A stretch of 64,000 bases of DNA, from contig CP054185.1 of assembly GCA_015180985.1 (NCBI GenBank), positions 186,001 through 250,000 on the forward strand. The letters run 5' to 3'. The stretch comes from Flammeovirgaceae bacterium. GTDB taxonomy: Bacteria; Bacteroidota; Bacteroidia; Cytophagales; Cyclobacteriaceae. A program made the translations under genes and the position numbers. Below the pieces are notes generated by a model. The model was not told the DNA's origin, searched no databases, and saw only the letters and a list, made by a program, of their open reading frames with translations. Of this stretch, positions 42,087 to 50,415 are shown in pieces (position 1 is the stretch's first letter; each line of letters starts with the position of its first letter).

Positions 42087-43310
42087 CTATTCCTGAAGGA
42101 TTTCAACCTCTACGCGCACATTCTTTTTTGCATTGGCACTGTGTCGATCGTACAGCGGCCGCTTGCCACCCCAGGCTTTAATTTCAATCCGGCTACCATC
42201 AATACCGTTAACCATCAGGTACTCCTTAATGGTTTCGGCCCGCTGGAAGGACAGGTCTTTTGCCGAGCCGATGGTTTGCCGGGCACCGTCCAGCGAGAAA
42301 AAATTCTGCTCAGAGCCCAGTTGAAGAATTTTACCGTGGTAATTGCCATTGGTGTGCCCGTGCAGTTTAATGCGGTAGTTTGGATTTTCCTTCATCATCT
42401 CTACCAGGCTGGTCAGTTCGTACTTTGATTCCGGCAGCATAATGGCTGCATCGTTAAAAAAGTAAACGTGGTAGAGTGTGGCAATGTCGCCCCGATGGTA
42501 CCGAATCATATCGAACTTCACGGCCAGGGTAGTTCCCATCAGTTCGATGTAGGGCTTAATGGTGTCGCGCAAGGGCAACGGATAATTTATTTCAACTTGT
42601 TGTTTGCGGTAGCCGAAGACTTCGGCAATGAGCGTGAGCTGACCGGATTTGGTTTTGGGATCGGGAAGAATGAGGTACTCATTTCCTTTAACCGTGGTAA
42701 TTAACCGGTTTCTTTCTGTATCAATTACCTGAACATCTCCGTCAATAACCCGGTTGTTGGTAGCATTATACAGGCTAAGGAATACTTCGGTATTACCCAG
42801 CGTCATCACCGGGTACTGAACAAGTTTCTGCTCTTCTTCAGGTTCAGGCTCATCTGCCGGCAGTGTAGTTACCGGCTTTTCTTCAACCGGTGGTATGGGT
42901 TGTGGTGCGGGTGTTGTCTCAACAGGTTTTGTTTCTGCTTTGGGTGTGGTTTCGTTAACGGCTGGTTTTTCTGCCAGTACAATATCGCCTGATACCACGC
43001 GCACCCAGGCATCGGTAAACTGACCTTTTAAACGAACCTGCTGCATTTCTACCAGTGCAGATTTCAGATCAGTAAAGTAATTGAGGTAAACAAAGTATAG
43101 TTTCTTCTTTGTGTTAAAGCCATAGCGGGCCGTGTGGCCGCTGGCCGATAGCTGTTGTGTGTATCGGTTTGCATAATCTTCACGGGTGCTGGCATAGGCG
43201 GCAACTACCACGTAATAGCCGGCTTTTAACTCACCGGCCGACTGGCCAACAACGCAAAAACTTTGCAGTACTAGGATCAGAAAGAAGACCCGGGAGGTAA
43301 AAAAATTCAT
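42087..43310 (-). CDS. SPOR-OmpA outer-membrane/peptidoglycan-binding protein
   Basis: About 407 aa from the ATG at 43310 (MNFFTSRVFFLILVL), giving a signal peptide ending near VVGQ. An SPOR-like region (about 28-95, GYYVVVAAYASTREDYANRY) is followed by a Pro/Glu/Thr-rich linker (about 115-165), a beta domain, and a C-terminal OmpA domain containing KLHGHTNG and KAWGGKRPL-DRHS-x-NAKKNVRVEV. Both end domains bind peptidoglycan. Such hybrids are common envelope organisers in Bacteroidota. Confidence 0.85.
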   Translation of the reverse strand: MNFFTSRVFFLILVLQSFCVVGQSAGELKAGYYVVVAAYASTREDYANRYTQQLSASGHTARYGFNTKKKLYFVYLNYFTDLKSALVEMQQVRLKGQFTDAWVRVVSGDIVLAEKPAVNETTPKAETKPVETTPAPQPIPPVEEKPVTTLPADEPEPEEEQKLVQYPVMTLGNTEVFLSLYNATNNRVIDGDVQVIDTERNRLITTVKGNEYLILPDPKTKSGQLTLIAEVFGYRKQQVEINYPLPLRDTIKPYIELMGTTLAVKFDMIRYHRGDIATLYHVYFFNDAAIMLPESKYELTSLVEMMKENPNYRIKLHGHTNGNYHGKILQLGSEQNFFSLDGARQTIGSAKDLSFQRAETIKEYLMVNGIDGSRIEIKAWGGKRPLYDRHSANAKKNVRVEVEILQE

Positions 43311-43399
43311 GTAAGATAGGCTTGGTTTATACTCAATATTCACCAAAAAAAACAAGAATTTCAAGGCTTGGCATTCGGAACGACCTAAAAGTTAAGGTA

Positions 43400-44377
43400 T
43401 TAACCCATGTAAGGTTTAATGATTTCCCGTAAAAAGCCAAAGCCATACCCGGTTAGCTGAACCAGCGCTGAGGGTATGCTGAGCAAGGCAACGGTAACTG
43501 ACTTGGTGGTAAGTCCGGCATCGGCACCAATGGCGGCCAAGTAAACCAGGTACAACGTTATAGTGAGTTTAAACAGGAAGGAACTCACCACCAGCACTAC
43601 CGGCAGGCTGGCCAATCCGATAACAAAGACAGCCGGAAACCAATGAACTACTTTTACCTCGCCCGGGTGAGCCCTGCCCACACGCACCCGCCCTCGCCCG
43701 AAGCCGGCTACTTGCCTATAAAATTGCTTCAATGATGTTCTGCGTTTATGAAATACATACGCATCTTCAATAAGCATAATGCGAAACCCCGCCTTTCGTA
43801 TGCGTACGCTTAATTCAATGTCTTCGGCCAGCCGATCGAAGTGAAAGCCGCCCGTTGCTTCAAATACCTTACGCGATATACCCATGTTAAAGCTGCGCGG
43901 TTGAAATTTTTCAGCTACCCGTTTGCTGCCGCGTATGCCCCCGGTTGTTAATACCGATGCCATGGTGTAAGCCATGGCTTGCTGTACCGGGGTGAAATCA
44001 GCATGCCCGCGATCAGGACCACCCCACGCATCAATGCCCTCTTCGCGCAGTACGTTATAAACAATTTGAAAATAATCCGGAGGGATTATGCAGTCTGAAT
44101 CAAAATAAACAAAGTAATTACCTGCTGCTTTTTCACTTCCGTAGTTGCGGCCGGGGCCGGGCCCCGCATTGGGTTTATAAAAGTATTGAATGCGAAGTTT
44201 ATCGCGACAGGCATCGACAACCGTATCGCAGCGAACAGACGAACCGTCTTCAACAACAAGTACCTCAAAGTCTGTAAAGGTTTGCTGCGCGAGGCTTTCC
44301 AGCAACTCGCGGATTTCATCGGGCCGGTTATAAACCGGAACGATTACGGAAAAGGTAACCGCAGCAGACATAGTCAC
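43400..44377 (-). CDS. Family 2 glycosyltransferase with C-terminal membrane helices
   Basis: A 325-aa inverting GT-A enzyme. Visible are the nucleotide-binding VEDGSSV, the metal motif DSD (FVYFDSDCIIPP), and LAEDIELSVRIRKAGF with the ED acceptor-site pair. The C-terminal part has three hydrophobic helices. Donor and acceptor unknown; likely surface polysaccharide or lipid. It has a good promoter in the divergent gap. Confidence 0.88.
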   Translation of the reverse strand: MTMSAAVTFSVIVPVYNRPDEIRELLESLAQQTFTDFEVLVVEDGSSVRCDTVVDACRDKLRIQYFYKPNAGPGPGRNYGSEKAAGNYFVYFDSDCIIPPDYFQIVYNVLREEGIDAWGGPDRGHADFTPVQQAMAYTMASVLTTGGIRGSKRVAEKFQPRSFNMGISRKVFEATGGFHFDRLAEDIELSVRIRKAGFRIMLIEDAYVFHKRRTSLKQFYRQVAGFGRGRVRVGRAHPGEVKVVHWFPAVFVIGLASLPVVLVVSSFLFKLTITLYLVYLAAIGADAGLTTKSVTVALLSIPSALVQLTGYGFGFLREIIKPYMG

Positions 44378-44381
44378 CTGG

Positions 44382-44409
44382 CAAAAGTAAGTAAAGATTT
44401 ACCGATCAA
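44382..44409 (-). promoter_or_regulatory. Promoter of the GT2 gene
   Basis: On the minus strand TTG (44409-44407) and TACTTTTG (44389-44382), spacer 17, fit the consensus. The ATG is five bases further on, so the leader is very short. Confidence 0.55.
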
Positions 44410-44465
44410 CCGAACTATTCGCTTCTGAGTTTTCGTAACTTCGGGACTCATTCAAAAACTTCAAC

Positions 44466-44963
44466 ATGAAAAAATACCTCCTGCTGCTTGCCTTGCTTCC
44501 GGTTGCCCTCCAGGCACAAAATTATGCTGCTGATGTGCAAACGGTTGATACCATTATTGCCGCGTTGTACAATGTTATCTGCGGAGAGCCGGGTGAGCCG
44601 CGCGACTGGAACCGGTTTAAAAACCTGTTCGCTGCCGATGCCAGGCTGATCCCTACGGTAAAAAGCCAGGACGGTAAGATTGCTTACCGGGCGTTAAGCC
44701 CTGATGAGTATGTACAACTGTTCAGCAGCCGCATACCTACGGGCTTTTTCGAGCGCGAACTGCACCGCGTTACTGAGCAATTTGGTACGGTTACGCATGC
44801 CTTCAGCACCTATGAAACCCGCGAGCGCAAAGACGGCCCGGTAACCAATCGCGGCATCAACAGCATTCAGTTATTTCATGATGGCTCCCGGTATTACATT
44901 ATAAGTGTCTTCTGGTGTGCCGAAAGCATAGGATATGTGTTACCAGAAAAATATTTGAAGTAA
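44466..44963 (+). CDS. Secreted NTF2-like (SnoaL-type) protein
   Basis: A 165-aa exported protein with signal peptide ending ALQA. The cone-shaped NTF2-like fold is suggested by ALYNVICGEPGEPRDWNRFK, LFAADARLIP and the C-terminal GINSIQLFHDG-YYIISVFW. These domains bind small hydrophobic ligands or act as enzymes; the function is not clear. TAACTTCG at 44436-44443 is a possible -7 site. Confidence 0.8.
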   Translation: MKKYLLLLALLPVALQAQNYAADVQTVDTIIAALYNVICGEPGEPRDWNRFKNLFAADARLIPTVKSQDGKIAYRALSPDEYVQLFSSRIPTGFFERELHRVTEQFGTVTHAFSTYETRERKDGPVTNRGINSIQLFHDGSRYYIISVFWCAESIGYVLPEKYLK

Positions 44964-44990
44964 TGCCCCGGCTATTTAAAGCATCCCCCT

Positions 44991-45013
44991 CTTTCCCCCC
45001 TCAAGGGGGGAAG
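44991..45013. repeat. CCCCCC-TCAA-GGGGGG dispersed hairpin
   Basis: CTTTCCCCCC and GGGGGGAAG form a short perfect hairpin with loop TCAA between the NTF2-like and M20 genes. This C-rich/G-rich form is frequent as an intergenic repeat in this phylum, and here it creates a false N-terminal extension for the M20 gene. Confidence 0.5.
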
Positions 45014-45028
45014 CTAAGTCTGTTCATT

Positions 45029-46549
45029 ATGAAGTTACTTCCAATTGTTTTTATCACCCATTGCTTCATTGTCACTGCCCAAAAAAGCAGGTCTGTAAAC
45101 ATGGATGCAATAGCCATAAAACATGCTGTAACTTCGTTCAAAGAGTTCTACGACATGTTAAGCCTGCCCAACGATGCGCACTATCTTGACGACATTGAAA
45201 AAAATGTGCAGTGGTGTGAAGCCGCTTTTGCCAAACGGAACTTTACCAGCAAACGGTTAAATACCGCCACCGTGCCCTTGCTGCTGGCCGAACGGAAGGT
45301 TAAGAAACCGGTGAAGACAACCAAAACGGTATTGATTTACCTGCAGATTGACGGCCAGCCGGTAAACCCGGCACAATGGAACCAGGAGAGCCCGTGGAAA
45401 CCCACGTTGAAAGAAAAAGATGCACAGGGTACTTGGAACCCCATTCCGTATGAGCGCCTCTTTGAAGGCTACGATTCCGACTGGCGCATTTTTGCGCGTG
45501 CCGCCTCCGATGCCAAAGGGCCGGCAGCCGCATTTCTTGCCTCACTCGATGCACTGGACGAACTGAAACGGGAACCCACCTTCAACATAAAGGTGATCAT
45601 GGACTTTGAGGAAGAACTGGGCTCGCCCAACCTGCCCGGTGCGGTAGAAAAATACCGCAGCGACCTGGCCGCAGATATGTTTATTATTTTTGATGGCCCC
45701 CGGCATATTAGCAATCAACCCACCCTGAGTTTTGGCGCACGCGGCATCTGCACTATAACCCTTACCGTTTTTGGTCCGCGCAATCCGGCACACAGCGGCA
45801 ACTACGGCAACTTTACGCCCAACCCGGCCTTGCGCCTGGCCCAGCTGCTCGCCTCTATGAAAGATGATGAAGGCCGTGTACTGATTCCCGGCTTTAATGA
45901 TGGCGTTGTGCTGACGGCAGAAGAAAAGAAAATCCTAAGCCAGGTACCTGATGACGAGCAGCAGATTAAAAAGTTTCTTGGTATTGCCGAGCGCGACAAG
46001 GTGGGCGATAACTTTCAGGAATCCATTCAGTACCCCACACTGAATATCCGAGGACTTAATGCCCTGTATGTTGGCAGTGAAGCCCGTACGTTAATCCCCG
46101 ATAAAGCCGTTGCCGAAATTGATATCCGGCTGGTACCTTCCAGCGATGCTGAAAGGTTAATCGGGTTGGTGCGCAGGCATGTGGAGAGCAAGGGGTATTA
46201 TATTATTGATCGCACGCCCACGGAAGAAGAGCGGCTCACGTACCCGCGCATCGCATCGTTTACATCAAGTGTTGCGTACGGTCCGTTCCAAACACCGTTC
46301 AACTCCGAAGCAGGCCTTTGGCTGAGCCGGGCTATGGTCAAAGCATTCGGTAAAGAACCCGTTAAGATCAGGATGACGGGCGGCTCCATTCCCATATCAC
46401 CGTTTGTAACCACGCTGGGCATACCGGCAGTAAGCGTACCCACCGTAAACCCCGATAATAACCAGCATGCCGAAAACGAAAACATCCGGGTTGGTAATTA
46501 TGTAGATGCCGTGAAAACATTTTTGGCTATTTTGATGGAACCTTTGTAG
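45029..46549 (+). CDS. Secreted M20-family metallo-hydrolase (His-to-Gln variant)
   Basis: About 506 aa from the ATG at 45029 (MKLLPIVFITHCFIV). Frames further upstream (44915) run through a dispersed C-rich repeat and are rejected. Signal peptide to about TAQ. The M20 scaffold is clear: ARAASDAKGPAAA (bridging Asp), DFEEELGSPN (catalytic and metal Glu), GGSIPISPF and the late NNQHAENE His. The usual first metal His (YGHxD) is replaced by Gln at 106 in IYLQIDGQPV, so this subfamily either binds a single metal or uses an altered site. Probably a dipeptidase-like enzyme. Confidence 0.85.
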   Translation: MKLLPIVFITHCFIVTAQKSRSVNMDAIAIKHAVTSFKEFYDMLSLPNDAHYLDDIEKNVQWCEAAFAKRNFTSKRLNTATVPLLLAERKVKKPVKTTKTVLIYLQIDGQPVNPAQWNQESPWKPTLKEKDAQGTWNPIPYERLFEGYDSDWRIFARAASDAKGPAAAFLASLDALDELKREPTFNIKVIMDFEEELGSPNLPGAVEKYRSDLAADMFIIFDGPRHISNQPTLSFGARGICTITLTVFGPRNPAHSGNYGNFTPNPALRLAQLLASMKDDEGRVLIPGFNDGVVLTAEEKKILSQVPDDEQQIKKFLGIAERDKVGDNFQESIQYPTLNIRGLNALYVGSEARTLIPDKAVAEIDIRLVPSSDAERLIGLVRRHVESKGYYIIDRTPTEEERLTYPRIASFTSSVAYGPFQTPFNSEAGLWLSRAMVKAFGKEPVKIRMTGGSIPISPFVTTLGIPAVSVPTVNPDNNQHAENENIRVGNYVDAVKTFLAILMEPL

Positions 46550-46640
46550 TCGAGAATTTCATTGCACAAGTTAAGCTAAGTGGTTTAAAGGGCCCCACTA
46601 TGCTAAACATAGGCTATCTTCAGAAATTAACACAACCCCT

Positions 46641-46648
46641 TATCTTTG
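46641..46648 (+). promoter_or_regulatory. Candidate -7 element of the histidine kinase gene
   Basis: TATCTTTG fits TAnnTTTG and lies 20 bases before the ATG; no clear -33 TTG. Confidence 0.45.
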
Positions 46649-46667
46649 TTTAGTCACTACCTGTTCC

Positions 46668-47945
46668 ATGCGCTCACGCTTCGAAAACTGGTTACTCGGT
46701 CCCCAGCCCATACCCTCGCACCTGGAATATAAAACCGCCCTTTTGCGGGCCACACTGGCTATCATTTCAATAACGGTGGGTGCGGTTTACATCATTGCGG
46801 ATGCCTTTTATCGCATTACCGGAAATTCACCGTTCTACATTTTCGCAATGATTGCCGGAACCATTACCCTGCTCTTAAACCGCAGGCGTTATTTTACGCT
46901 GGCCAGTATTGTTTTTATGATTGCCATTAACGGGGTTGTTTTTCTGTTTGCCGACAGCGACCCTTTTTACACCGGCATTTATGCATACTTTATCTGCACC
47001 AGCCTGACCGCCTTTGCCTTATTTGGCATTCAGAAAAAATTTCTTGCACTGGGCTTCAGTGCGCTGGCTTTGATTTTGTGCCTCACCGCTTACTGGACGG
47101 AAGGCCACCTGCTAAACCATAACGTGGTGCCTCCTGCCTATGCCAACATTTACCTTACCATTAATATTACCGTAGCACTGGTTACCAGTGTGGCTATAAT
47201 TTACTTCCTCACCACACTTAACCAACACTCCGAAAGGATATTGCAAAATCAAAACAACCAGCTTGCCAAAGCGAATGCTGAACTGGATCAGTTTGCCTAC
47301 AGCGTTTCGCACGACCTGCGCGCACCGCTCAGCTCCATCCTCGGGCTGATAAACCTGTATAACCTGGCGAAGAGCGAATCAGAAAAAGACAGCCTGGTAG
47401 CCCTGATCAGCGGGCGTGTAAACACGTTGGATCAATTCATCCGCGACATCCTCGATAACTCGCGCAACTCGCGCATGGAAATAAAATTGGAAGAAGTAAA
47501 ACTGTCCGACATGATCCGCCAGGTGGTGAGTCAGCTAAGCCACATGCGCGATTTTGGCAAGCAGGAGTTGCAATTACATGTGCCGGAAACCTTCAGCATC
47601 ATTACTGATGCAGGTCGCCTGCGGATGATCCTGTCGAACCTGATAAGCAATGCCGTAAAGTATTACGATCCGGCCAAGCCCAATCCCTACATCCGCATTT
47701 CGGCCGGCATCGAAAATCCGCACTGGTACCTTACCGTTGAAGATAACGGGCTGGGCATTTCGGATAACCACCGCGGAAAACTGTTCGATATGTTTTACCG
47801 CGCACATGCCCATGGCGAAGGCTCCGGCCTGGGGCTATATATTGTTAACGAAGTGTGTAAAAAAATGGGAGGCAGCATCTCGGTTAAAACGGTGTATGGC
47901 GAAGGATCTTCGTTTACGGTAAGGTTGCCGCTTATAAATTTATAA
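46668..47945 (+). CDS. Membrane-bound sensor histidine kinase
   Basis: A 425-aa kinase with about six transmembrane helices (residues 25-185), a short coiled coil, HisKA (FAYSVSHDLRAPLSSIL) and HATPase_c (NLISNAVKYYD, EDNGLGIS, GEGSGLGLYIVNEVC). There is no PAS, HAMP or large periplasmic sensor, so it probably senses the membrane or a small ligand. No response regulator is adjacent: orphan kinase. Confidence 0.92.
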   Translation: MRSRFENWLLGPQPIPSHLEYKTALLRATLAIISITVGAVYIIADAFYRITGNSPFYIFAMIAGTITLLLNRRRYFTLASIVFMIAINGVVFLFADSDPFYTGIYAYFICTSLTAFALFGIQKKFLALGFSALALILCLTAYWTEGHLLNHNVVPPAYANIYLTINITVALVTSVAIIYFLTTLNQHSERILQNQNNQLAKANAELDQFAYSVSHDLRAPLSSILGLINLYNLAKSESEKDSLVALISGRVNTLDQFIRDILDNSRNSRMEIKLEEVKLSDMIRQVVSQLSHMRDFGKQELQLHVPETFSIITDAGRLRMILSNLISNAVKYYDPAKPNPYIRISAGIENPHWYLTVEDNGLGISDNHRGKLFDMFYRAHAHGEGSGLGLYIVNEVCKKMGGSISVKTVYGEGSSFTVRLPLINL

Positions 47946-48318
47946 AGCACCGATCAATTTTATTTTTACTCGTGATTGCTTCGCTTGCCGGGAGGAGCCA
48001 AAAAACAATTACATATTTCGCCTTCCATGCTTGAACGGCTGCCCAGATGGGAATGCTGATACCATCACCATCCGACTCTCATGAATTGACAATACCCTAC
48101 CAAATCAAAGGTGACACCCTTGTTGAAACCGATAAAAACAATACAAAGACTTACTACCTGATGTTACGTACTTAGTGATGCCTTAATGCCTTTGAGTCTT
48201 TGTGGCAAGAAAAAATCTACGAAATTAAGCCACGAAGACACCAAGTCACCAAGATTTCACAAAGAAAAAGATAACGTGCGTAACAGCAGCTATTTCCTCA
48301 GAAAGAAATAAAGTTCTT
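47946..48318. other. 373-base interval with a repeat and a decayed-looking coding remnant
   Basis: From 48047 a frame reads MGMLIPSPSDSHELTIPYQI before an early stop; after a one-base shift a coding-like stretch continues (VETDKNNTKTYYLMLRT). This may be a frameshifted gene remnant, but it is too short to be sure. From 48183 onward comes an ACCACAAAG-family repeat. Confidence 0.4.
48183..48270. repeat. Second copy of the CACAAAG/CACCAAG repeat family
   Basis: Inverted arms CTTTGTGGC and GCCACGAAG are followed by tandem-like CACCAAGTCACCAAG and CACAAAGAAAA. It is related in sequence to the palindrome at 15062-15205. Confidence 0.6.
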
Positions 48319-49323
48319 TTAACCTACCACCTTCATTTTGCCGGCAGGCAATTCATCCATACCCACCCGGTCAATCACAAGGTAATCTTTCTTTGAAAGC
48401 GACTGGCGCGTAATCAGTTCGGCCAAAAAGCCGGTTACAAAAAGCTGCACCCCGATCACTACGGCTACCAGCGCCAGGTAAAATATGGGTTGCTGGGTAA
48501 TATCACGCTTTAGCGGAATGTGAGAGAAATAAACCGAGTCAATCTTATCCCAGAAAAGTTTAGCGGTAAAAACAAATCCGGCCAGAAAAGAAAGAATGCC
48601 GAGCGTTCCGAAAAAATGCATCGGCCGCAAGGCAAAACGGCCTACAAAGGTTATGGTAAGCAAATCGAGGAAGCCGCGCACAAACCGTTCAAAGCCGAAC
48701 TTGGTATGGCCGTATTTGCGCTCGCGGTGCTCCACCACCTTTTCGCCAATTTTTTTAAAGCCGGCCCACTTGGCTATAACGGGTATGTACCGGTGCATTT
48801 CGCCATACACCGAGATGTGCTTTACCACGGCTTTATCGTACGCTTTCAGGCCGCAGTTAAAATCGTGCAGGTTGATACCCGACAACCTGCGTGTAACGGC
48901 ATTGAAAAATTTAGACGGTACGGTCTTACTAAGCGGGTCGTTGCGTTTTTTCTTCCAGCCCGATACCAGGTGGTAGCCCTCCTGCTTAATCATGTTGTAC
49001 AGAGCGGGTATTTCATCAGGGCTGTCCTGCAGGTCGGCATCCATCGTGATAATTACTTCGCCCTGTGCGGCACGAAAGCCCGTTTGCAACGCAGCCGATT
49101 TACCATAGTTACGGTTAAACCGAATGCCTTTAATATTGGGACTGGCCTGACTCAGCAATACAATTTGCTGCCATGAGTTATCGGTGCTGCCGTCATCCAC
49201 AAACAGCACCTCATAGGATAAGCCGTGCGCTTCCATCACACGGCTTATCCATTGAGTCAGTTCGTTCAGCGACTCCTCTTCGTCCAGTACTGGAATGACA
49301 AGCGATATATTCAGATTACTCAT
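48319..49323 (-). CDS. DPM1/GtrB-like polyprenyl-phosphate glycosyltransferase
   Basis: A 334-aa GT2 enzyme with FVDDGSTDNSW, the DADLQDSPDEIP catalytic region and the GINLHDFNCGLKAYD stretch of dolichol/undecaprenyl-phosphate sugar transferases, followed by two C-terminal transmembrane helices. It probably loads a sugar onto undecaprenyl phosphate for periplasmic transfer. It is the last gene of the minus-strand operon and starts immediately after the preceding DUF4199 gene. Confidence 0.92.
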   Translation of the reverse strand: MSNLNISLVIPVLDEEESLNELTQWISRVMEAHGLSYEVLFVDDGSTDNSWQQIVLLSQASPNIKGIRFNRNYGKSAALQTGFRAAQGEVIITMDADLQDSPDEIPALYNMIKQEGYHLVSGWKKKRNDPLSKTVPSKFFNAVTRRLSGINLHDFNCGLKAYDKAVVKHISVYGEMHRYIPVIAKWAGFKKIGEKVVEHRERKYGHTKFGFERFVRGFLDLLTITFVGRFALRPMHFFGTLGILSFLAGFVFTAKLFWDKIDSVYFSHIPLKRDITQQPIFYLALVAVVIGVQLFVTGFLAELITRQSLSKKDYLVIDRVGMDELPAGKMKVVG

Positions 49324-49875
49324 TTACACCATTTCCGGCTGGTTTTTCTTTACAATCAGGCCGGTAATCAGCGACAAGATAATATACCAGATTAATCCGG
49401 TAAAATAGCCTTTAACTAATCCGAATGCAGTAAAGTTTTGCGGCATATCTTCACGCATTTTTTCAATCTGCTCTTCGATGGCATCTGGAGGCGCCCCCCA
49501 GTTTTCCATGGTCTTTTCGGTATTGGCAATAATGGCATCAACCATGTTACCGGGTAAGTCGGGATCAATAACAAAATACAGTAAAAACGAAAACGCTGTG
49601 GAGATCACTCCGGCAACAGCAAAAACCAGAAGGCCATGAAGGTAGGCCTTTCCAAATGGGATGTAACCGCCAATTTGATTGCGGTAATTTATTCCCGCAT
49701 AAATTACCATGCCGATGCCCAATACAGTTGCAATGATGATAAATGTGAAGCCTGCCATTAAGGTGTAATCAACGGCATACAGCAGCATAACCAATACCGT
49801 AGTTACACCGGCCAGGATAGCGCCCCATTTAATAGCATGATTTACAAGGGTTGGTGATGAGGTGTTCTCTTCCAT
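49324..49875 (-). CDS. DUF4199 family membrane protein (second copy)
   Basis: A 183-aa protein with four hydrophobic helices and a charged cytoplasmic or periplasmic loop (TEKTMENWGAPPDAIEEQIE) between helices three and four. It belongs to DUF4199. It has no gap to the GT2 gene and two bases to the other DUF4199 gene, so it is in the same operon. Pairing with a polyprenyl-sugar transferase suggests a membrane lipid-carrier role, by analogy only. Confidence 0.8.
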   Translation of the reverse strand: MEENTSSPTLVNHAIKWGAILAGVTTVLVMLLYAVDYTLMAGFTFIIIATVLGIGMVIYAGINYRNQIGGYIPFGKAYLHGLLVFAVAGVISTAFSFLLYFVIDPDLPGNMVDAIIANTEKTMENWGAPPDAIEEQIEKMREDMPQNFTAFGLVKGYFTGLIWYIILSLITGLIVKKNQPEMV

Positions 49876-49877
49876 AA

Positions 49878-50405
49878 CTAATTTGTTTTAGGTTGTTTTC
49901 GTAAGATGACTGACATTATAATGCTTACAAGCAGGCCGATTACGAAGCTTTGGGCCAGGTAGGTGGAGGCCAGTTGCGCCATGTTAGTCGATGGAAGGCT
50001 TTTTAAATTACTTTCATAAACCTCTTTTCCGATGCGCTGGATATCCTCCTCAGGAAAGTTTTTAAGGTAGTCGGTCATTTGCCGAACATAGGAAGGCACA
50101 AATTCGCTTTCCAGGGTACCGAAAATCCAAAAGAACAAAGCGCCCAGCAGGCCTGCCACGGCTACCATTATAAAACTGCCGGCCATACCCTGCCAGAAAT
50201 ACAAGGCCCCATCCTGGTGATAATCGCGGAATTCGCGCAGGGAAAAGAAAATAAAAATGCCGTACAGGATAATGCGAAAATCAAGAAACGGAGCCACCAT
50301 AAGCGGGTGCCGCCCCAGGTAGAACATGGTTATCATCAGCGACACGGCCAGCACCGAGGCAATAGCTCCCCAGCGAATTGAAATAAGTGCCAAACTCCGC
50401 AACAT
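49878..50405 (-). CDS. DUF4199 family membrane protein (third copy)
   Basis: About 175 aa from the ATG at 50405 (MLRSLALISIRWGAI); a start at 50441 would overlap the upstream gene by 26 bases. Four hydrophobic helices with the loop FVPSYVRQMTDYLKNFPEED between the third and fourth. Tandem with the previous DUF4199 gene, from which it has diverged widely, so the two may form a heteromer. Confidence 0.75.
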   Translation of the reverse strand: MLRSLALISIRWGAIASVLAVSLMITMFYLGRHPLMVAPFLDFRIILYGIFIFFSLREFRDYHQDGALYFWQGMAGSFIMVAVAGLLGALFFWIFGTLESEFVPSYVRQMTDYLKNFPEEDIQRIGKEVYESNLKSLPSTNMAQLASTYLAQSFVIGLLVSIIMSVILRKQPKTN

Positions 50406-50415
50406 GAATTTCCGG

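Noticed and set aside
44915-45028. N-terminal extension of the M20 hydrolase (start at 44915)
   Set aside because: It overlaps the previous gene's 3' end and runs through a C-rich dispersed hairpin; the start at 45029 gives a proper signal peptide.
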